From NCBI RefSeq assembly GCF_900100885.1, contig NZ_LT629692.1, positions 2,356,001-2,420,000 of the forward strand: a stretch of DNA of 64,000 nt, in the 5' to 3' direction. The position numbers and the translations under genes are program-made. Each line of letters begins with the position of its first letter. The stretch's first letter is position 1. Below, in pieces: positions 33,624-43,083 of this stretch. Under the pieces are notes generated by a model. It had not been told where the DNA came from. It ran no database searches and worked only from the letters and a program-made list of their open reading frames with translations. This DNA is from Microbacterium pygmaeum (GTDB lineage: Bacteria > Actinomycetota > Actinomycetes > Actinomycetales > Microbacteriaceae).

Positions 33624-35969
33624 GTGAGCGATGCCGGCGCTGTGGACGAGAACCTTCCCGACCTGACCCTCGAGGACGCGCGGGCCGAGGCCACCGGACT
33701 CGTCGAGAAGATCATCGGTGCCAGGGACGCCTACTACGGCGCCGACGCCGAACTCGTCGACGATGCGACGTACGACCGATGGATGCGGCGGCTCGAGGGG
33801 CTGGAGCGCTCGCACCCCGAGCTGCAGAGCCAGGATTCGCCCACGCAGACGGTGGGCGCCGCGCAGGCGTCGATGTTCGCCCCCATCACGCATGCCGAGC
33901 GGATGCTGAGTCTGGACAACGTGTTCACGCCGGAAGAGCTGGCGGAATGGTGCGCGAAGGCGCAGGCGGGCGCCGGGCGGGCAGTGCGCTGGCTCACCGA
34001 ACTCAAGATCGACGGCCTGGCGATCAGTCTCCGTTACGAGCACGGTGTGCTGACATCGGCCGCGACCCGCGGAGACGGGCGAGTCGGCGAGGACGTGACG
34101 GTCAACGCCGTGCGGGTGACGGGCATACCCGAGCGCCTGTCGGGATCGGGGCATCCCGCCCTCGTCGAAGTCCGCGGAGAGGTCTTCATCCCGGTGGCCG
34201 AGTTCGACGCGCTCAACGAGCTGCAGGCGCGCATGCGCGGACGCGCCGTCGAGGAGACTCGCGCACGCGCGCGTGCGTTCGACGAGGACAAGGCGCGGCT
34301 CAGCGCCGAGCGGCGATTCCCGTCCTTCGCCAATCCGCGCAACGCGGCCAGCGGCGGATTGCGTCAGCAGCTCGACAAGAAGGACGGCCTCGAGCGCGAA
34401 GCCGGGCGGGCCCGGCTGGACTCGCTGCGGCTGTTCGTCCACGGGATCGGCGCGTGGGAGGACCCGCCGGTGTCGTCGCAGAGCGAGGTCTACGCGCTGC
34501 TGGCCGATTGGGGACTCCCAGCCAGCCCGTACTACCGCACCTCGATGGATATCGACGGCGTGCTGGATTTCGTCGCGCACTACGGCGAGCACCGACATGA
34601 CGTCGAGCACGAGATCGACGGCGTCGTGGTCAAAGTCGACGAGCTCGCGCTCCACGACGAGCTCGGCGCCACCAGCCGCGCGCCGCGCTGGGCGATCGCA
34701 TACAAGTACCCGCCCGAGCAGGTGAACACGAAGCTGCTGGACATCGTGGTCTCGGTGGGGCGCACCGGGCGGGCCACTCCGTTCGCGGTGATGGCGCCCG
34801 CGCGCGTCGCCGGCAGCGTCGTCCGGCAGGCCACCCTCCACAATCAGGACGTGGTGCGCGCCAAGGGGGTGCTCATCGGCGACACCGTCGTGCTGCGCAA
34901 AGCGGGCGACGTGATCCCGGAGGTCCTGGGTCCGGTGGTCGAGCTTCGCGACGGGAGCGAGCGCGAGTTCGTGATGCCCGCCGAGTGTCCCGAGTGCGGG
35001 TTCGCACTGGCTCCCGCCAAGGAGGGCGACATCGATCTGCGGTGCCCGAATTCGAGATCGTGCCCTGCGCAGGTGCGCGGCCGGGTCGAGCACATCGGAT
35101 CGCGCGGTGCGCTCGACATCGAGGCGCTCGGCGAGGTGACCGCCGCCGCGCTGACCCAGCCGTCGGTGCCGCAGACCCCGCCGCTTCAGACCGAGGCCGG
35201 GTTGTTCGATCTGACCCTGGACCAGCTCATCCCGATCGAGGTCGTGGTGCGCGATGCCGAGACCGGAGAACCGCGCATCGACGAGCGCACCGGGAACCCT
35301 GTGCGCCGTGCGCCCTTCCGCCGAAACCCGTCGTCCGAAGAGAAGAAGGCCGGACTCACCGGTGTGCAGCCTTCGGCGCAGGCGACGCGGCTGCTCGAAG
35401 AGCTGCAGAAGGCCAAGGAGAAGGAGCTCTGGCGATTCCTGGTCGCCCTGAACATCCGTCACGTCGGACCCGTCGCCGCGCGCGCCTTGGCGCAGTGGTT
35501 CGGATCCGTCGCCGCGATCCGCGCCGCCTCGCGCGACGAGCTGGCCGGGGTGGAGGGCGTCGGCGGGATCATCGCGGACTCCCTCACCGACTGGTTCGGG
35601 GTGGACTGGCACCGCGAGATCGTCCAGCGGTGGGAGGCCTCCGGCGCTCGGCTGGCGACGCCCGGCCATCCCGGCCCGGGAGCCGCGTCCGTCACCGGCG
35701 GAGTGCTCGAGGGCCTCACCGTCGTCGCGACGGGGTCGCTCGAAGGCTACTCGCGCGAGGGCGCTCAGCAGGCGATCCTCGAGGCCGGCGGGAAAGCGGC
35801 GAGCAGCGTGTCGAAGAAGACCGACTTCGTCGCCGCCGGACCGGGCGCAGGCTCGAAACTGGGCAAAGCCGAGGAGCTCGGCGTCCGCATCATCGACGCG
35901 GCACAGTTCCGCATCCTCGTCACCGAGGGGCCAGCTGCGCTGGAGGCCCTCTCCCCGGATGCGGGGTGA
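33624..35969 (+). CDS. ligA: NAD-dependent DNA ligase
   Basis: Essential ligase sealing nicks in replication and repair. The GTG at 33624 gives 781 residues. Domains: Ia (about 12-75), adenylation with Lys128 in ELKIDGLAIS, OB fold (about 345-430), a four-Cys zinc finger (Cys455, Cys458, Cys474, Cys480), helix-hairpin-helix repeats (about 495-680) and BRCT (about 690-781). It is about 100 residues longer than the E. coli enzyme. There is a charged insert in the adenylation domain (about 205-228) and one of about 40 residues at about 535-576, between the zinc finger and the main hairpins. Both lack catalytic residues. Confidence 0.96.
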   Translation: MSDAGAVDENLPDLTLEDARAEATGLVEKIIGARDAYYGADAELVDDATYDRWMRRLEGLERSHPELQSQDSPTQTVGAAQASMFAPITHAERMLSLDNVFTPEELAEWCAKAQAGAGRAVRWLTELKIDGLAISLRYEHGVLTSAATRGDGRVGEDVTVNAVRVTGIPERLSGSGHPALVEVRGEVFIPVAEFDALNELQARMRGRAVEETRARARAFDEDKARLSAERRFPSFANPRNAASGGLRQQLDKKDGLEREAGRARLDSLRLFVHGIGAWEDPPVSSQSEVYALLADWGLPASPYYRTSMDIDGVLDFVAHYGEHRHDVEHEIDGVVVKVDELALHDELGATSRAPRWAIAYKYPPEQVNTKLLDIVVSVGRTGRATPFAVMAPARVAGSVVRQATLHNQDVVRAKGVLIGDTVVLRKAGDVIPEVLGPVVELRDGSEREFVMPAECPECGFALAPAKEGDIDLRCPNSRSCPAQVRGRVEHIGSRGALDIEALGEVTAAALTQPSVPQTPPLQTEAGLFDLTLDQLIPIEVVVRDAETGEPRIDERTGNPVRRAPFRRNPSSEEKKAGLTGVQPSAQATRLLEELQKAKEKELWRFLVALNIRHVGPVAARALAQWFGSVAAIRAASRDELAGVEGVGGIIADSLTDWFGVDWHREIVQRWEASGARLATPGHPGPGAASVTGGVLEGLTVVATGSLEGYSREGAQQAILEAGGKAASSVSKKTDFVAAGPGAGSKLGKAEELGVRIIDAAQFRILVTEGPAALEALSPDAG

Positions 35970-35973
35970 CCCT

Positions 35974-36282
35974 GTGGCGCAATGGATCTATCGCATCGAG
36001 CCGACCAGGCCCGAGATGGTGGCCGCGGCCACCGATGAGGAGATGGCCGTCATCGAAGAGCATTTCGGGTTCCTGCAGGCGCTCAAAACCGCGGGGATCC
36101 TGATTCTCGCCGGCCGCACGCAGGTGGACGAAGGGGCCTGGGGGATCACGATCTTCGAGGCGCCCGACGAGGAATCCGCTCGGGCCGTGATGCAGACCGA
36201 CCCCGCTGTGGCCAGCGGAGTCCTGCGGGCGACGCTCTACCCCTACGCCGTCGCGATCGCTCGCGACGGGCTTGAGGACTGA
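35974..36282 (+). CDS. YciI-like protein
   Basis: A 102-residue protein of the dimeric alpha/beta-barrel YciI family (QWIYRIEPTRPEMVAAATDEE, EHFGFLQALKTAGILILAGRT, AVMQTDPAVASGVLRATLYPY). The His-Asp pair proposed for catalysis in YciI is represented by His in EEHFGF and Asp in QTDPAV. Function is unknown. Start is GTG 35974, with GGGGTGA just upstream; ATG 35959 would overlap the end of ligA. Confidence 0.8.
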   Translation: MAQWIYRIEPTRPEMVAAATDEEMAVIEEHFGFLQALKTAGILILAGRTQVDEGAWGITIFEAPDEESARAVMQTDPAVASGVLRATLYPYAVAIARDGLED

Positions 36283-36294
36283 GGCGCGGCGGAG

Positions 36295-37995
36295 TCAACA
36301 CCCGGTCGTCAGCTGGAGCAGCGAATCGCGGACCTGACGTCGCAGCACCTTGCCGATGAGCGACTTCGGAAGTTCGTCGACGACGAAGATCCTGCGCGGC
36401 ACCTTGTACGGAGTGAGGATGCCCCGGGCGAACTCCCGGATGGCCTCGACATCCACCCCGGCGCCTGACGCCACCACGATGGCGGCGACGACCTCCTCGC
36501 CGGAGTGATCGCTCGGCAGGCCGACCACCGCTGCGTCCTCGACCTGCGGATGCTGCCGCAGCGCGATCTCGACCTCGGTGGGCGCGACGTTGAAGCCACC
36601 GGTGATGATCAGCTCCTTGATGCGGTCGACGATCCGCACGAAGCCGTCCTCGTCCACCGTCACGATGTCGCCGGTGCGGAACCACCCGTCGGCGAACACC
36701 TTGTCGGTCTCTTCGGGCTTCCCGTAGTAGCCCTGGAAGACCTGCGGGCCGCGCACCACGAGCTCGCCCCGCTCACCGGCGGGGACATCCCTCGACGGGT
36801 CATCCGGATCGACCACGCGCAGTTCGGTGCCGGGCAGCGGGAGCCCGACGGTGCCGGGGACGCGATTGTCGGCGACGGGATTCGCCATGAGCACCGGGGA
36901 GCATTCACTGAGCCCGTATCCCTCGACGAGGTAGCCGCCCGAGGCCGCCTCGAAGGGCACCACCAGTTCGTGCGGGAGCGCCATCGCTCCGGAGATGGCC
37001 ACCTGCGTGCCCCGCAGCAAGACCCCCTTCTCGCGAGCCGCCCTCAACAGCCGGTCGGCGATGGGCGGAACCAGCGGCAGGAACGTCGGCGGGCGCTTCT
37101 GCAGGACCTCGAGCACCAGGTCCGGTTCGAACCGGGGGAACAGGACCAGACGAGCACCCATCGACATCGCGAAGGTGAGGCACAGCGTGAGGCCGTATGC
37201 GTGGAACATCGGCAGCACGGCGTAGACGACGCAGCCCGGACCCCTGGTGATCTGCGGGACCCAGGCACGCGCCTGCGCGGCATTGGCGAGCAGGTTGCGA
37301 TGCGTCAGGGCGGCGCCCTTGGGGGCTCCCGTCGTGCCGCTGGTGTACTGGATGATCGCGAGATCCTCAGTCGTCGGCAGCGGGACTCCCGCGGGAAGGG
37401 CCGTCGCGGCGCTGAGGCGCTCCCACTCGACTGCGCCGCTCACCGGCGCGGTGAGGGCGTCGCGCGCCTGGCGTGCCCGCGCGATGGGGAGACGGAGCTT
37501 GACCCGCATGCTGAACGGCATCGCTCGCGTCACGTCCACGGCGACGAGCGTCGTCACCGCGAGATCGGCCGGGAACGCTTGAACGGTGGCGACGACCTTC
37601 GACCACACGATCGCGGTCTTCGCGCCGTGGTCCTCGAACTGCTTGCGCAGCTCCCGGGGGGTGTACAGGGGATTGTGCTCCACCACGACCGCGCCCAGGC
37701 GCAGGATCGCGTAGAACGCGACGATGTGCTGCGGGCAGTTGGGCAGCACGATCGCCACCGGGTCGCCGGGACCGACGCCTCTCGCGCGGAGGCCGGCCGC
37801 CGCCCGCTCCACCTGCGCGAGCAGCTCGCGATAGGTCGTCTCCGCCCCGAAGAACTCCAGCGCCACGGCGTCGGGGAACTCCGCCGCCGAGGTCTGCAGG
37901 ATGTCGACGAGGCTGCCGGTGACCGGTGGCAGATCCTCCGGCACCCCCTCGGCATAGCTGGCGATCCACGGGCGAGGCGGGTCGTACATCGTCAC
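36295..37995 (-). CDS. Long-chain fatty-acid-CoA ligase (FadD-like)
   Basis: Adenylate-forming enzyme that activates carboxylic acids as CoA thioesters. The 566 residues show the P-loop IIQYTSGTTGAPKGAALTH (about 218-236), the adenine motif YGLSECSPV, the hinge region FRTGDIVTVDEDGFVRIVDRIKELI and the C-terminal lysine in PKSLIGKVLRRQV. Several in-frame starts exist. I favour GTG 37995 because TAGGCT on the minus strand ends 6 nt before it; ATG 37989 is also possible. The preferred acyl chain cannot be read from sequence. It is divergent from gatC and convergent with the YciI-like gene. Confidence 0.9.
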   Translation of the reverse strand: MTMYDPPRPWIASYAEGVPEDLPPVTGSLVDILQTSAAEFPDAVALEFFGAETTYRELLAQVERAAAGLRARGVGPGDPVAIVLPNCPQHIVAFYAILRLGAVVVEHNPLYTPRELRKQFEDHGAKTAIVWSKVVATVQAFPADLAVTTLVAVDVTRAMPFSMRVKLRLPIARARQARDALTAPVSGAVEWERLSAATALPAGVPLPTTEDLAIIQYTSGTTGAPKGAALTHRNLLANAAQARAWVPQITRGPGCVVYAVLPMFHAYGLTLCLTFAMSMGARLVLFPRFEPDLVLEVLQKRPPTFLPLVPPIADRLLRAAREKGVLLRGTQVAISGAMALPHELVVPFEAASGGYLVEGYGLSECSPVLMANPVADNRVPGTVGLPLPGTELRVVDPDDPSRDVPAGERGELVVRGPQVFQGYYGKPEETDKVFADGWFRTGDIVTVDEDGFVRIVDRIKELIITGGFNVAPTEVEIALRQHPQVEDAAVVGLPSDHSGEEVVAAIVVASGAGVDVEAIREFARGILTPYKVPRRIFVVDELPKSLIGKVLRRQVRDSLLQLTTGC

Positions 37996-38001
37996 CCGCA
38001 C

Positions 38002-38007
38002 AGCCTA
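38002..38007 (-). promoter_or_regulatory. -10 hexamer TAGGCT, leaderless start of the FadD-like gene
   Basis: On the minus strand TAGGCT ends 6 nt before the GTG at 37995. This spacing decides the start among several in-frame codons. Confidence 0.4.
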
Positions 38008-38063
38008 CGCCCGCCCCTCCCCGGCCCCGGCGAGCGGCCGCGGGGGAGGAGAGCCGCACCGCC

Positions 38064-38069
38064 TAGACT
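38064..38069 (+). promoter_or_regulatory. gatC: -10 hexamer TAGACT, leaderless start of gatCAB
   Basis: TAGACT ends 6 nt before the GTG at 38076. Two adjacent GTG codons (38073 and 38076) are possible; the spacing points to the second. Confidence 0.5.
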
Positions 38070-38075
38070 TGTGTG

Positions 38076-38375
38076 GTGTCTGAAATCACCCCTGATCTCG
38101 TGCGCCATCTCGGTGTGCTCGCCCGGATCCAGCTGAGCGACGAAGAGGTCGAGCGCCTCACCGGCCAGCTCGATGTCATCGTCGACAACATCGCCAAGGT
38201 CTCCTCCGTCGCCACCCCCGACGTGTCTGCGACGAGCCACCCGATCCCGTTGCAGAACGTGTTCCGCGCGGATGAGGTCGGCGAGGTGCTGACGGTCGCG
38301 CAGGCACTGCAGAACGCTCCGGATGCCGCGGATGACCGCTTCCGCGTCACCGCCATCCTCGGAGAAGAGCAGTGA
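38076..38375 (+). CDS. gatC: Asp/Glu-tRNA amidotransferase subunit C
   Basis: Small stabilising subunit that wraps around GatA and GatB. From GTG 38076 it has 99 residues with the family pattern: SEITPDLVRHLGVLARIQLSDEEVERLTGQLDVIVD and the C-terminal LRADE-like NVFRADEVGE. The stop overlaps gatA (GTGA). The gatC-gatA-gatB order is complete and suggests a single transcript from the TAGACT promoter. Confidence 0.94.
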   Translation: MSEITPDLVRHLGVLARIQLSDEEVERLTGQLDVIVDNIAKVSSVATPDVSATSHPIPLQNVFRADEVGEVLTVAQALQNAPDAADDRFRVTAILGEEQ

Positions 38376-39886
38376 GCGGCGAGCTGATCCGTCTTCCCGC
38401 GGCGGAACTGGCGGGCAAGCTCGCCTCGCGCGAGATCTCCAGCGTCGAGGCGACCCAGGCGCACCTGGACCGCATCGCCGCCGTGGACGGTGACATCCAC
38501 GCCTTCCTGCACGTGAGCGATTCCGCCCTGTCCGCGGCAGCGCAGATCGACCGTCGCCGCGCCGCCGGGGAAGACCTGGGGCCTGTCGCCGGCGTGCCGC
38601 TGGCCGTCAAGGACGTGCTGGTCACGACCGACATGCCCTCCACGAGCGGATCCCGCATCCTCGAGGGCTACCTCTCGCCGTACGACGCGACGGTGGTCGC
38701 CCGTGCCAGGGCCGCGGGCCTCATTCCGCTCGGCAAGACCAACATGGACGAGTTCGCGATGGGCTCCTCCACAGAGCATTCCGCGTACGGGCCCACCCAC
38801 AACCCGTGGGACCTGGAGCGGATCCCCGGCGGCTCGGGCGGCGGATCGGCTGCAGCCGTGGCCGCATTCGAGGCACCCCTGGCGCTCGGATCCGACACCG
38901 GAGGATCCATCCGTCAGCCGGCGCACGTCACCGGTACGGTCGGGCTGAAGCCGACCTACGGCGGAGTCAGCCGGTACGGGGCGATCGCCCTTGCCTCCAG
39001 CCTCGACCAGGTCGGGCCGGTCACCCGGAGCGTCCTGGACGCCGGTCTCCTGCACGACGTGATCGGCGGCCACGACCCGCACGATTCGACATCGCTCGAC
39101 CAGTCCTGGCCCTCCTTCGCCGAGGCCGCCCGCGAGGGTGCCCGCGGCGACGTGCTGAAGGGCCTCAAGGTGGGCGTGATCCGCGAGCTGCCCGACGCAG
39201 GCTTCCAGGCCGGCGTGTCCGCATCCTTCCGAGCGGCCCTCGCCGTCTTGGAGTCCCAGGGCGCCGAGATCGTCGAGATCAGCGCGCCGCACTTCGAGTA
39301 CGGAGTCGCCGCGTACTACCTGATCCTGCCGGCCGAAGCATCCAGCAACCTCGCCAAATTCGACAGCGTGCGCTTCGGCATGCGGCTGGAAGTTCCGGGT
39401 GGAACCGTCGAGGACGTCATGGCGCGCACGCGCGACGCGGGCTTCGGCGACGAAGTGAAGCGGCGCATCATCCTCGGCACGTACGCGCTGAGCGCAGGGT
39501 ACTACGACGCGTACTACGGATCGGCCCAGAAGGTCCGGACCCTCATCCAGCGCGACTTCGACGACGCGTTCGCCCAGGTCGACGTGATCGCTACGCCGTC
39601 GGCGCCGACCACCGCGTTCAAGCTTGGTGAGAAGATCGACGATCCGATGCAGATGTACCTCAACGATGTGACCACCATCCCGGCGAACCTCGCCGGCGTG
39701 CCGGGTATCTCGATCCCGTCCGGCCTCGCAGAGGAAGACGGCCTGCCGGTCGGCATCCAGTTCCTCGCTCCCGCACGCCAGGACGCCCGCCTGTACCGCG
39801 TCGGCGCCGCCCTGGAGGCGCTGCTGGTCGATCGCTGGGGTGGACCTCTGCTGGACCGGGCACCGATTCTCGGAGAGGCACGCTGA
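38372..39886 (+). CDS. gatA: Asp/Glu-tRNA amidotransferase subunit A
   Basis: Amidase subunit that releases ammonia from glutamine for transamidation of mischarged Glu-tRNA(Gln) and/or Asp-tRNA(Asn). The 504 residues carry the Ser-cisSer-Lys triad: Lys80 (LAVKDVL), Ser155 (GGSGGGS) and Ser179 (SDTGGSIRQPA). These are almost at the standard numbering. The GTG start overlaps gatC by 4 bp and the stop shares one base with gatB. No glutaminyl-tRNA synthetase is seen here. Confidence 0.97.
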   Translation: MSGELIRLPAAELAGKLASREISSVEATQAHLDRIAAVDGDIHAFLHVSDSALSAAAQIDRRRAAGEDLGPVAGVPLAVKDVLVTTDMPSTSGSRILEGYLSPYDATVVARARAAGLIPLGKTNMDEFAMGSSTEHSAYGPTHNPWDLERIPGGSGGGSAAAVAAFEAPLALGSDTGGSIRQPAHVTGTVGLKPTYGGVSRYGAIALASSLDQVGPVTRSVLDAGLLHDVIGGHDPHDSTSLDQSWPSFAEAAREGARGDVLKGLKVGVIRELPDAGFQAGVSASFRAALAVLESQGAEIVEISAPHFEYGVAAYYLILPAEASSNLAKFDSVRFGMRLEVPGGTVEDVMARTRDAGFGDEVKRRIILGTYALSAGYYDAYYGSAQKVRTLIQRDFDDAFAQVDVIATPSAPTTAFKLGEKIDDPMQMYLNDVTTIPANLAGVPGISIPSGLAEEDGLPVGIQFLAPARQDARLYRVGAALEALLVDRWGGPLLDRAPILGEAR

Positions 39887-41415
39887 TGGCCAAGGCAGCA
39901 CTGATGGACTTCGATGAAGCGCTCGAGCTGTTCGAGCCGGTGCTCGGCTTCGAGGTGCACGTCGAGCTGAACACGAAGACCAAGATGTTCTCGGCGGCGC
40001 CCAACCCGGCGCACTCCGACAACCATGACGCGACGCCCAACTCGCTCGTGGCCCCCGTGGACATGGGCCTGCCCGGCTCGCTGCCGGTGGTCAACGCCGA
40101 AGCGGTCCGGTATTCGATCAGCCTCGGCCTCGCGCTCGGCTGCTCGATCGCCCCGTCGAGCCGATTCGCCCGCAAGAACTACTTCTATCCCGACCTCGGC
40201 AAGAACTACCAGATCTCCCAGTACGACGAGCCGATCGCCTTCGAGGGCTCGATCGAGGTCGAACTCGAGGACGGCACGCTCGTGACCGTGCCGATCGAGC
40301 GGGCGCACATGGAGGAGGATGCCGGCAAGCTCACGCACGTCGGAGGCTCCACCGGCCGCATCCAGGGCGCCGAGTACTCCCTGGTGGACTACAACCGCGC
40401 CGGTGTCCCGCTCGTGGAGATCGTCACCAAGCCGATCTACGGTGCGGAGCACCGCGCTCCGGAGATCGCGAAGGCCTACGTGCAGACGATCCGCGACATC
40501 GTTCTGGGCCTGGGCATCTCCGAGGCTCGGATGGAGCGCGGAAACCTCCGCTGCGACGCGAACGTATCCCTGCGCCCGCGGGCGGCAGCCGGTGAGCCGG
40601 CTGCGCCGCTCGGCACACGGACCGAGACCAAGAACGTGAACTCGATGCGCTCCGTCGAGCGCGCCGTGCGCTACGAGATCCAGCGGCAGGCGGCGATCCT
40701 CGCCGCCGGGGGCACGATCATCCAGGAGACCCGCCATTGGCACGAGGACACCGGGAGGACCTCGCCCGGTCGCCCGAAGTCCGACGCGGACGACTACCGG
40801 TACTTCCCGGAGCCGGATCTGCTTCCGGTGGTGCCGGCGCCGGAGCTGATCGAGCAGCTCAGGGCCGCCCTCCCCGAAGCGCCGGCCGAGCTGCGTCGCC
40901 GGCTCAAGACGGAGTGGGGGTTCACCGATCTGGAATTCCAGGACGTCGCCAACAGCGGACTCCTGAGCGAGGTGGCCGCCACGGTCGCCGCCGGCGCGAC
41001 ACCGGCTGCCGCCCGCAAGTGGTGGACCGGCGAGATCGCCCGCGTGGCCAACGTCGAGGGGCGTGAGGCGGGTGCGCTGGTGACACCCTCCGACGTCGCG
41101 GCGCTGCAGGGACTCGTCGACGCCGGGACGCTCACCGACAAGCTCGCTCGACAGGTGCTGGAGGGCGTGATCGCGGGCGAGGGCACCCCTCAGCAGGTCA
41201 TCGACGCGCGAGGACTGGCGGTCGTCTCAGACGACGGTGCGCTGATCGCGGCGATCGATGACGCACTCGCGGCGCAGCCGGACGTCCTGGAGAAGATCCG
41301 CGACGGCAAAGTGCAGGCGGCGGGCGCGGTGATCGGTGCGGTCATGAAGGCCATGCGTGGGCAGGCGGATGCCGCGCGGGTTCGGGAACTCGTTCTGGAG
41401 CGCGCGACGCAGTAG
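39886..41415 (+). CDS. gatB: Asp/Glu-tRNA amidotransferase subunit B
   Basis: Kinase/transamidase subunit of GatCAB. The 509 residues show FEPVLGFEVHVELNTKTKMFS at the N-terminus, ALNCSIA-type substrate loops (ALGCSIAPSSRFARKNYFYPDLGKNYQISQ), KNVNSMRSVERAVRYEI, and ETRHWHEDTGRTSPGRPKSDADDYRYFPEPDL. The C-terminal tail domain (about 345-509, YqeY-like) binds the tRNA elbow. The ATG overlaps the gatA stop by one base. dinB follows after 35 bp. Confidence 0.97.
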   Translation: MAKAALMDFDEALELFEPVLGFEVHVELNTKTKMFSAAPNPAHSDNHDATPNSLVAPVDMGLPGSLPVVNAEAVRYSISLGLALGCSIAPSSRFARKNYFYPDLGKNYQISQYDEPIAFEGSIEVELEDGTLVTVPIERAHMEEDAGKLTHVGGSTGRIQGAEYSLVDYNRAGVPLVEIVTKPIYGAEHRAPEIAKAYVQTIRDIVLGLGISEARMERGNLRCDANVSLRPRAAAGEPAAPLGTRTETKNVNSMRSVERAVRYEIQRQAAILAAGGTIIQETRHWHEDTGRTSPGRPKSDADDYRYFPEPDLLPVVPAPELIEQLRAALPEAPAELRRRLKTEWGFTDLEFQDVANSGLLSEVAATVAAGATPAAARKWWTGEIARVANVEGREAGALVTPSDVAALQGLVDAGTLTDKLARQVLEGVIAGEGTPQQVIDARGLAVVSDDGALIAAIDDALAAQPDVLEKIRDGKVQAAGAVIGAVMKAMRGQADAARVRELVLERATQ

Positions 41416-41450
41416 CGCCGGGTGTCGGCGGCACCGGGAAGAATCGACTC

Positions 41451-42719
41451 ATGGGACGTGGCGACGGAACGGGGCGACTCGTCTCCGCCGACGGTGCCGA
41501 CGACACCGGCACCGGCATCCTGCACGTGGACATGGATGCCTTCTACGCGGCCGTCGAAGTGCTCGATGATCCGTCGCTGAAAGGCAAGCCCATCATCATC
41601 GGCGCGCCCGAAAGCAGATCGGTGGTCTCCAGCGCATCGTACGAAGCGCGCCGATTCGGGGTCCGCTCGGCCATGCCGGTGGGCCAGGCACTGCGACTGT
41701 GCCCCACGGCCATCGTCGTCCCGCCCCACTTCGATCGATATCTCGCGCTGTCGGCCGAGGTGATGCGCATCTTCTCCGAGGTCACGCCGCTGGTCGAACC
41801 GCTGTCCATCGATGAGGCGTTCCTGGATGTGCGGGGTGCCCGGCGCCTGTGGGGGAGTCCGGGCGAGATCGCACGGACGCTCCGGGCCCGCGTCCTCGAG
41901 CAGACCGGACTCACCTGCAGCATCGGCGTGGCCGCGACCAAGCACGTCGCGAAGATGGCCTCAACGATCAGCAAACCCGACGGGCTGCTCATCGTCGCAG
42001 AGGCCGACACCGCCGCCTTCCTCGCCCCCCGCTCCGTCCGCGCGCTCTGGGGTGTCGGTCCCAAGTCCGCCGAGGCACTGGAGCGGCGCGGCATCCGCAC
42101 CATCGCCGACGTTCTGGACACTCCGCGTTCCACGCTCGAGCGCGCCCTCGGTGCCGCGATGGGCGAGCGCATCTGGCATCTCTCTCGCGGCATCGACCCG
42201 CGAGAGGTGGATACGACACGCATCGAGAAGAGCATCGGTCACGAGGAGACCTTCGACGAGGACATCGGGGACGGCGGCATCCTGCGCACCGAGTTCCGCC
42301 GGCTCGCCGACCGCGTCGGCGCACGCCTGCGCGCGAACGGCTGGGAGGCGAGGACGATCGCCATCAAGGTGCGATTCTCGGACTTCAGCACCGTCGGTCG
42401 CTCGCAGACCCTCGCCGAACCCTCCGCAGTCGGGCAGCGAATCGGTGAAGCTGCGATCGAGCTCTTCGCAGGGCTGGAAAGGCTTCTGCCGGTGCGCCTG
42501 ATCGGCGTGCGCGCCGAGAAGCTGCAGCCGAGCGGAGACGGTGCACTGGCGCTGTGGGACGACGATGAGGAATGGCGTCGGGTCGAAGGCGCGCTCGACG
42601 ACGCGACGGCGCGGTTCGGCCGGGGAGCGGTCACGCGGGCGACGCTGATCGGCGGATCCCGCGGCGGCTCCGCACCTCCATCCCATCCGCGCCCCGAGCG
42701 GCCGGTGACCGGAGGCTGA
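41451..42719 (+). CDS. dinB: DNA polymerase IV (Y family)
   Basis: Error-prone translesion polymerase. The 422 residues contain ILHVDMDAFYAAVEV (metal ligand Asp27, Asp29 beside it) and SIDEAFLDV (Asp121-Glu122). The helix-hairpin-helix region is SVRALWGVGPKSAEALERRGI, and the little-finger domain spans about 245-360. The last about 40 residues are Gly/Ser/Pro/Arg-rich. No sliding-clamp peptide is obvious in them. An actinobacterial SOS box is not seen upstream, and AAGAAT 6 nt before the ATG is a weak -10. It is the only Y-family polymerase in this window. Confidence 0.94.
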   Translation: MGRGDGTGRLVSADGADDTGTGILHVDMDAFYAAVEVLDDPSLKGKPIIIGAPESRSVVSSASYEARRFGVRSAMPVGQALRLCPTAIVVPPHFDRYLALSAEVMRIFSEVTPLVEPLSIDEAFLDVRGARRLWGSPGEIARTLRARVLEQTGLTCSIGVAATKHVAKMASTISKPDGLLIVAEADTAAFLAPRSVRALWGVGPKSAEALERRGIRTIADVLDTPRSTLERALGAAMGERIWHLSRGIDPREVDTTRIEKSIGHEETFDEDIGDGGILRTEFRRLADRVGARLRANGWEARTIAIKVRFSDFSTVGRSQTLAEPSAVGQRIGEAAIELFAGLERLLPVRLIGVRAEKLQPSGDGALALWDDDEEWRRVEGALDDATARFGRGAVTRATLIGGSRGGSAPPSHPRPERPVTGG

Positions 42720-42750
42720 TCCGGACATCGCCCGCAGGCGGAATCGGCGG

Positions 42751-42756
42751 TACCGT
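42751..42756 (+). promoter_or_regulatory. -10 hexamer TACCGT, leaderless start at 42763
   Basis: TACCGT ends 6 nt before the ATG at 42763. Confidence 0.4.
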
Positions 42757-42762
42757 GGGGAC

Positions 42763-43083
42763 ATGCCCAACATCGCACTCGAGCTCGGAAAACAGTCCGC
42801 GACATTCGGCGTGAAGAGCGCCTACGGCGAACAGCAGGACGTCGACGGCGTCCGCATCGTCCCGGTCGCCATCACGTGGTCCGGATTCGGCGGCGGTTCG
42901 GACGACGCGGGCAACGGCGGTGGCGGCGGCGGTGGGTACTCGATCCCGCTCGGAGCGTATGTCCGCCGCGGCGACGGTCTGCAGTTCGAGCCGAACGTCG
43001 TCTCCTTCCTCGCAGTGGCGATCCCGTTCGTGTGGGTCGCCGGCCGCGCGCTCAGCCGTGTCATCCGCGCGCTCAAGCGCTAG
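42763..43083 (+). CDS. Small GerW/YtfJ-like protein with a C-terminal membrane segment
   Basis: A 106-residue protein. VKSAYGEQQDVDGVRIVPVAITWSGFG, then a Gly-rich run (about 45-62) and YSIPLGAYVRRGDGLQFEPN, has the layout of the GerW/YtfJ family of short beta-rich proteins. A hydrophobic helix (about 82-96) and a basic end (RALSRVIRALKR) follow, which would tether it to the membrane. The organism shows no other sporulation genes here, so a spore role is not implied. Family call is by pattern only. Confidence 0.65.
   Translation: MPNIALELGKQSATFGVKSAYGEQQDVDGVRIVPVAITWSGFGGGSDDAGNGGGGGGGYSIPLGAYVRRGDGLQFEPNVVSFLAVAIPFVWVAGRALSRVIRALKR

Noticed and set aside
33519..35669. A 716-codon minus-strand frame across ligA.
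   Set aside because: Complement of a clear NAD-dependent ligase; His/Arg/Gln-rich translation without domains.
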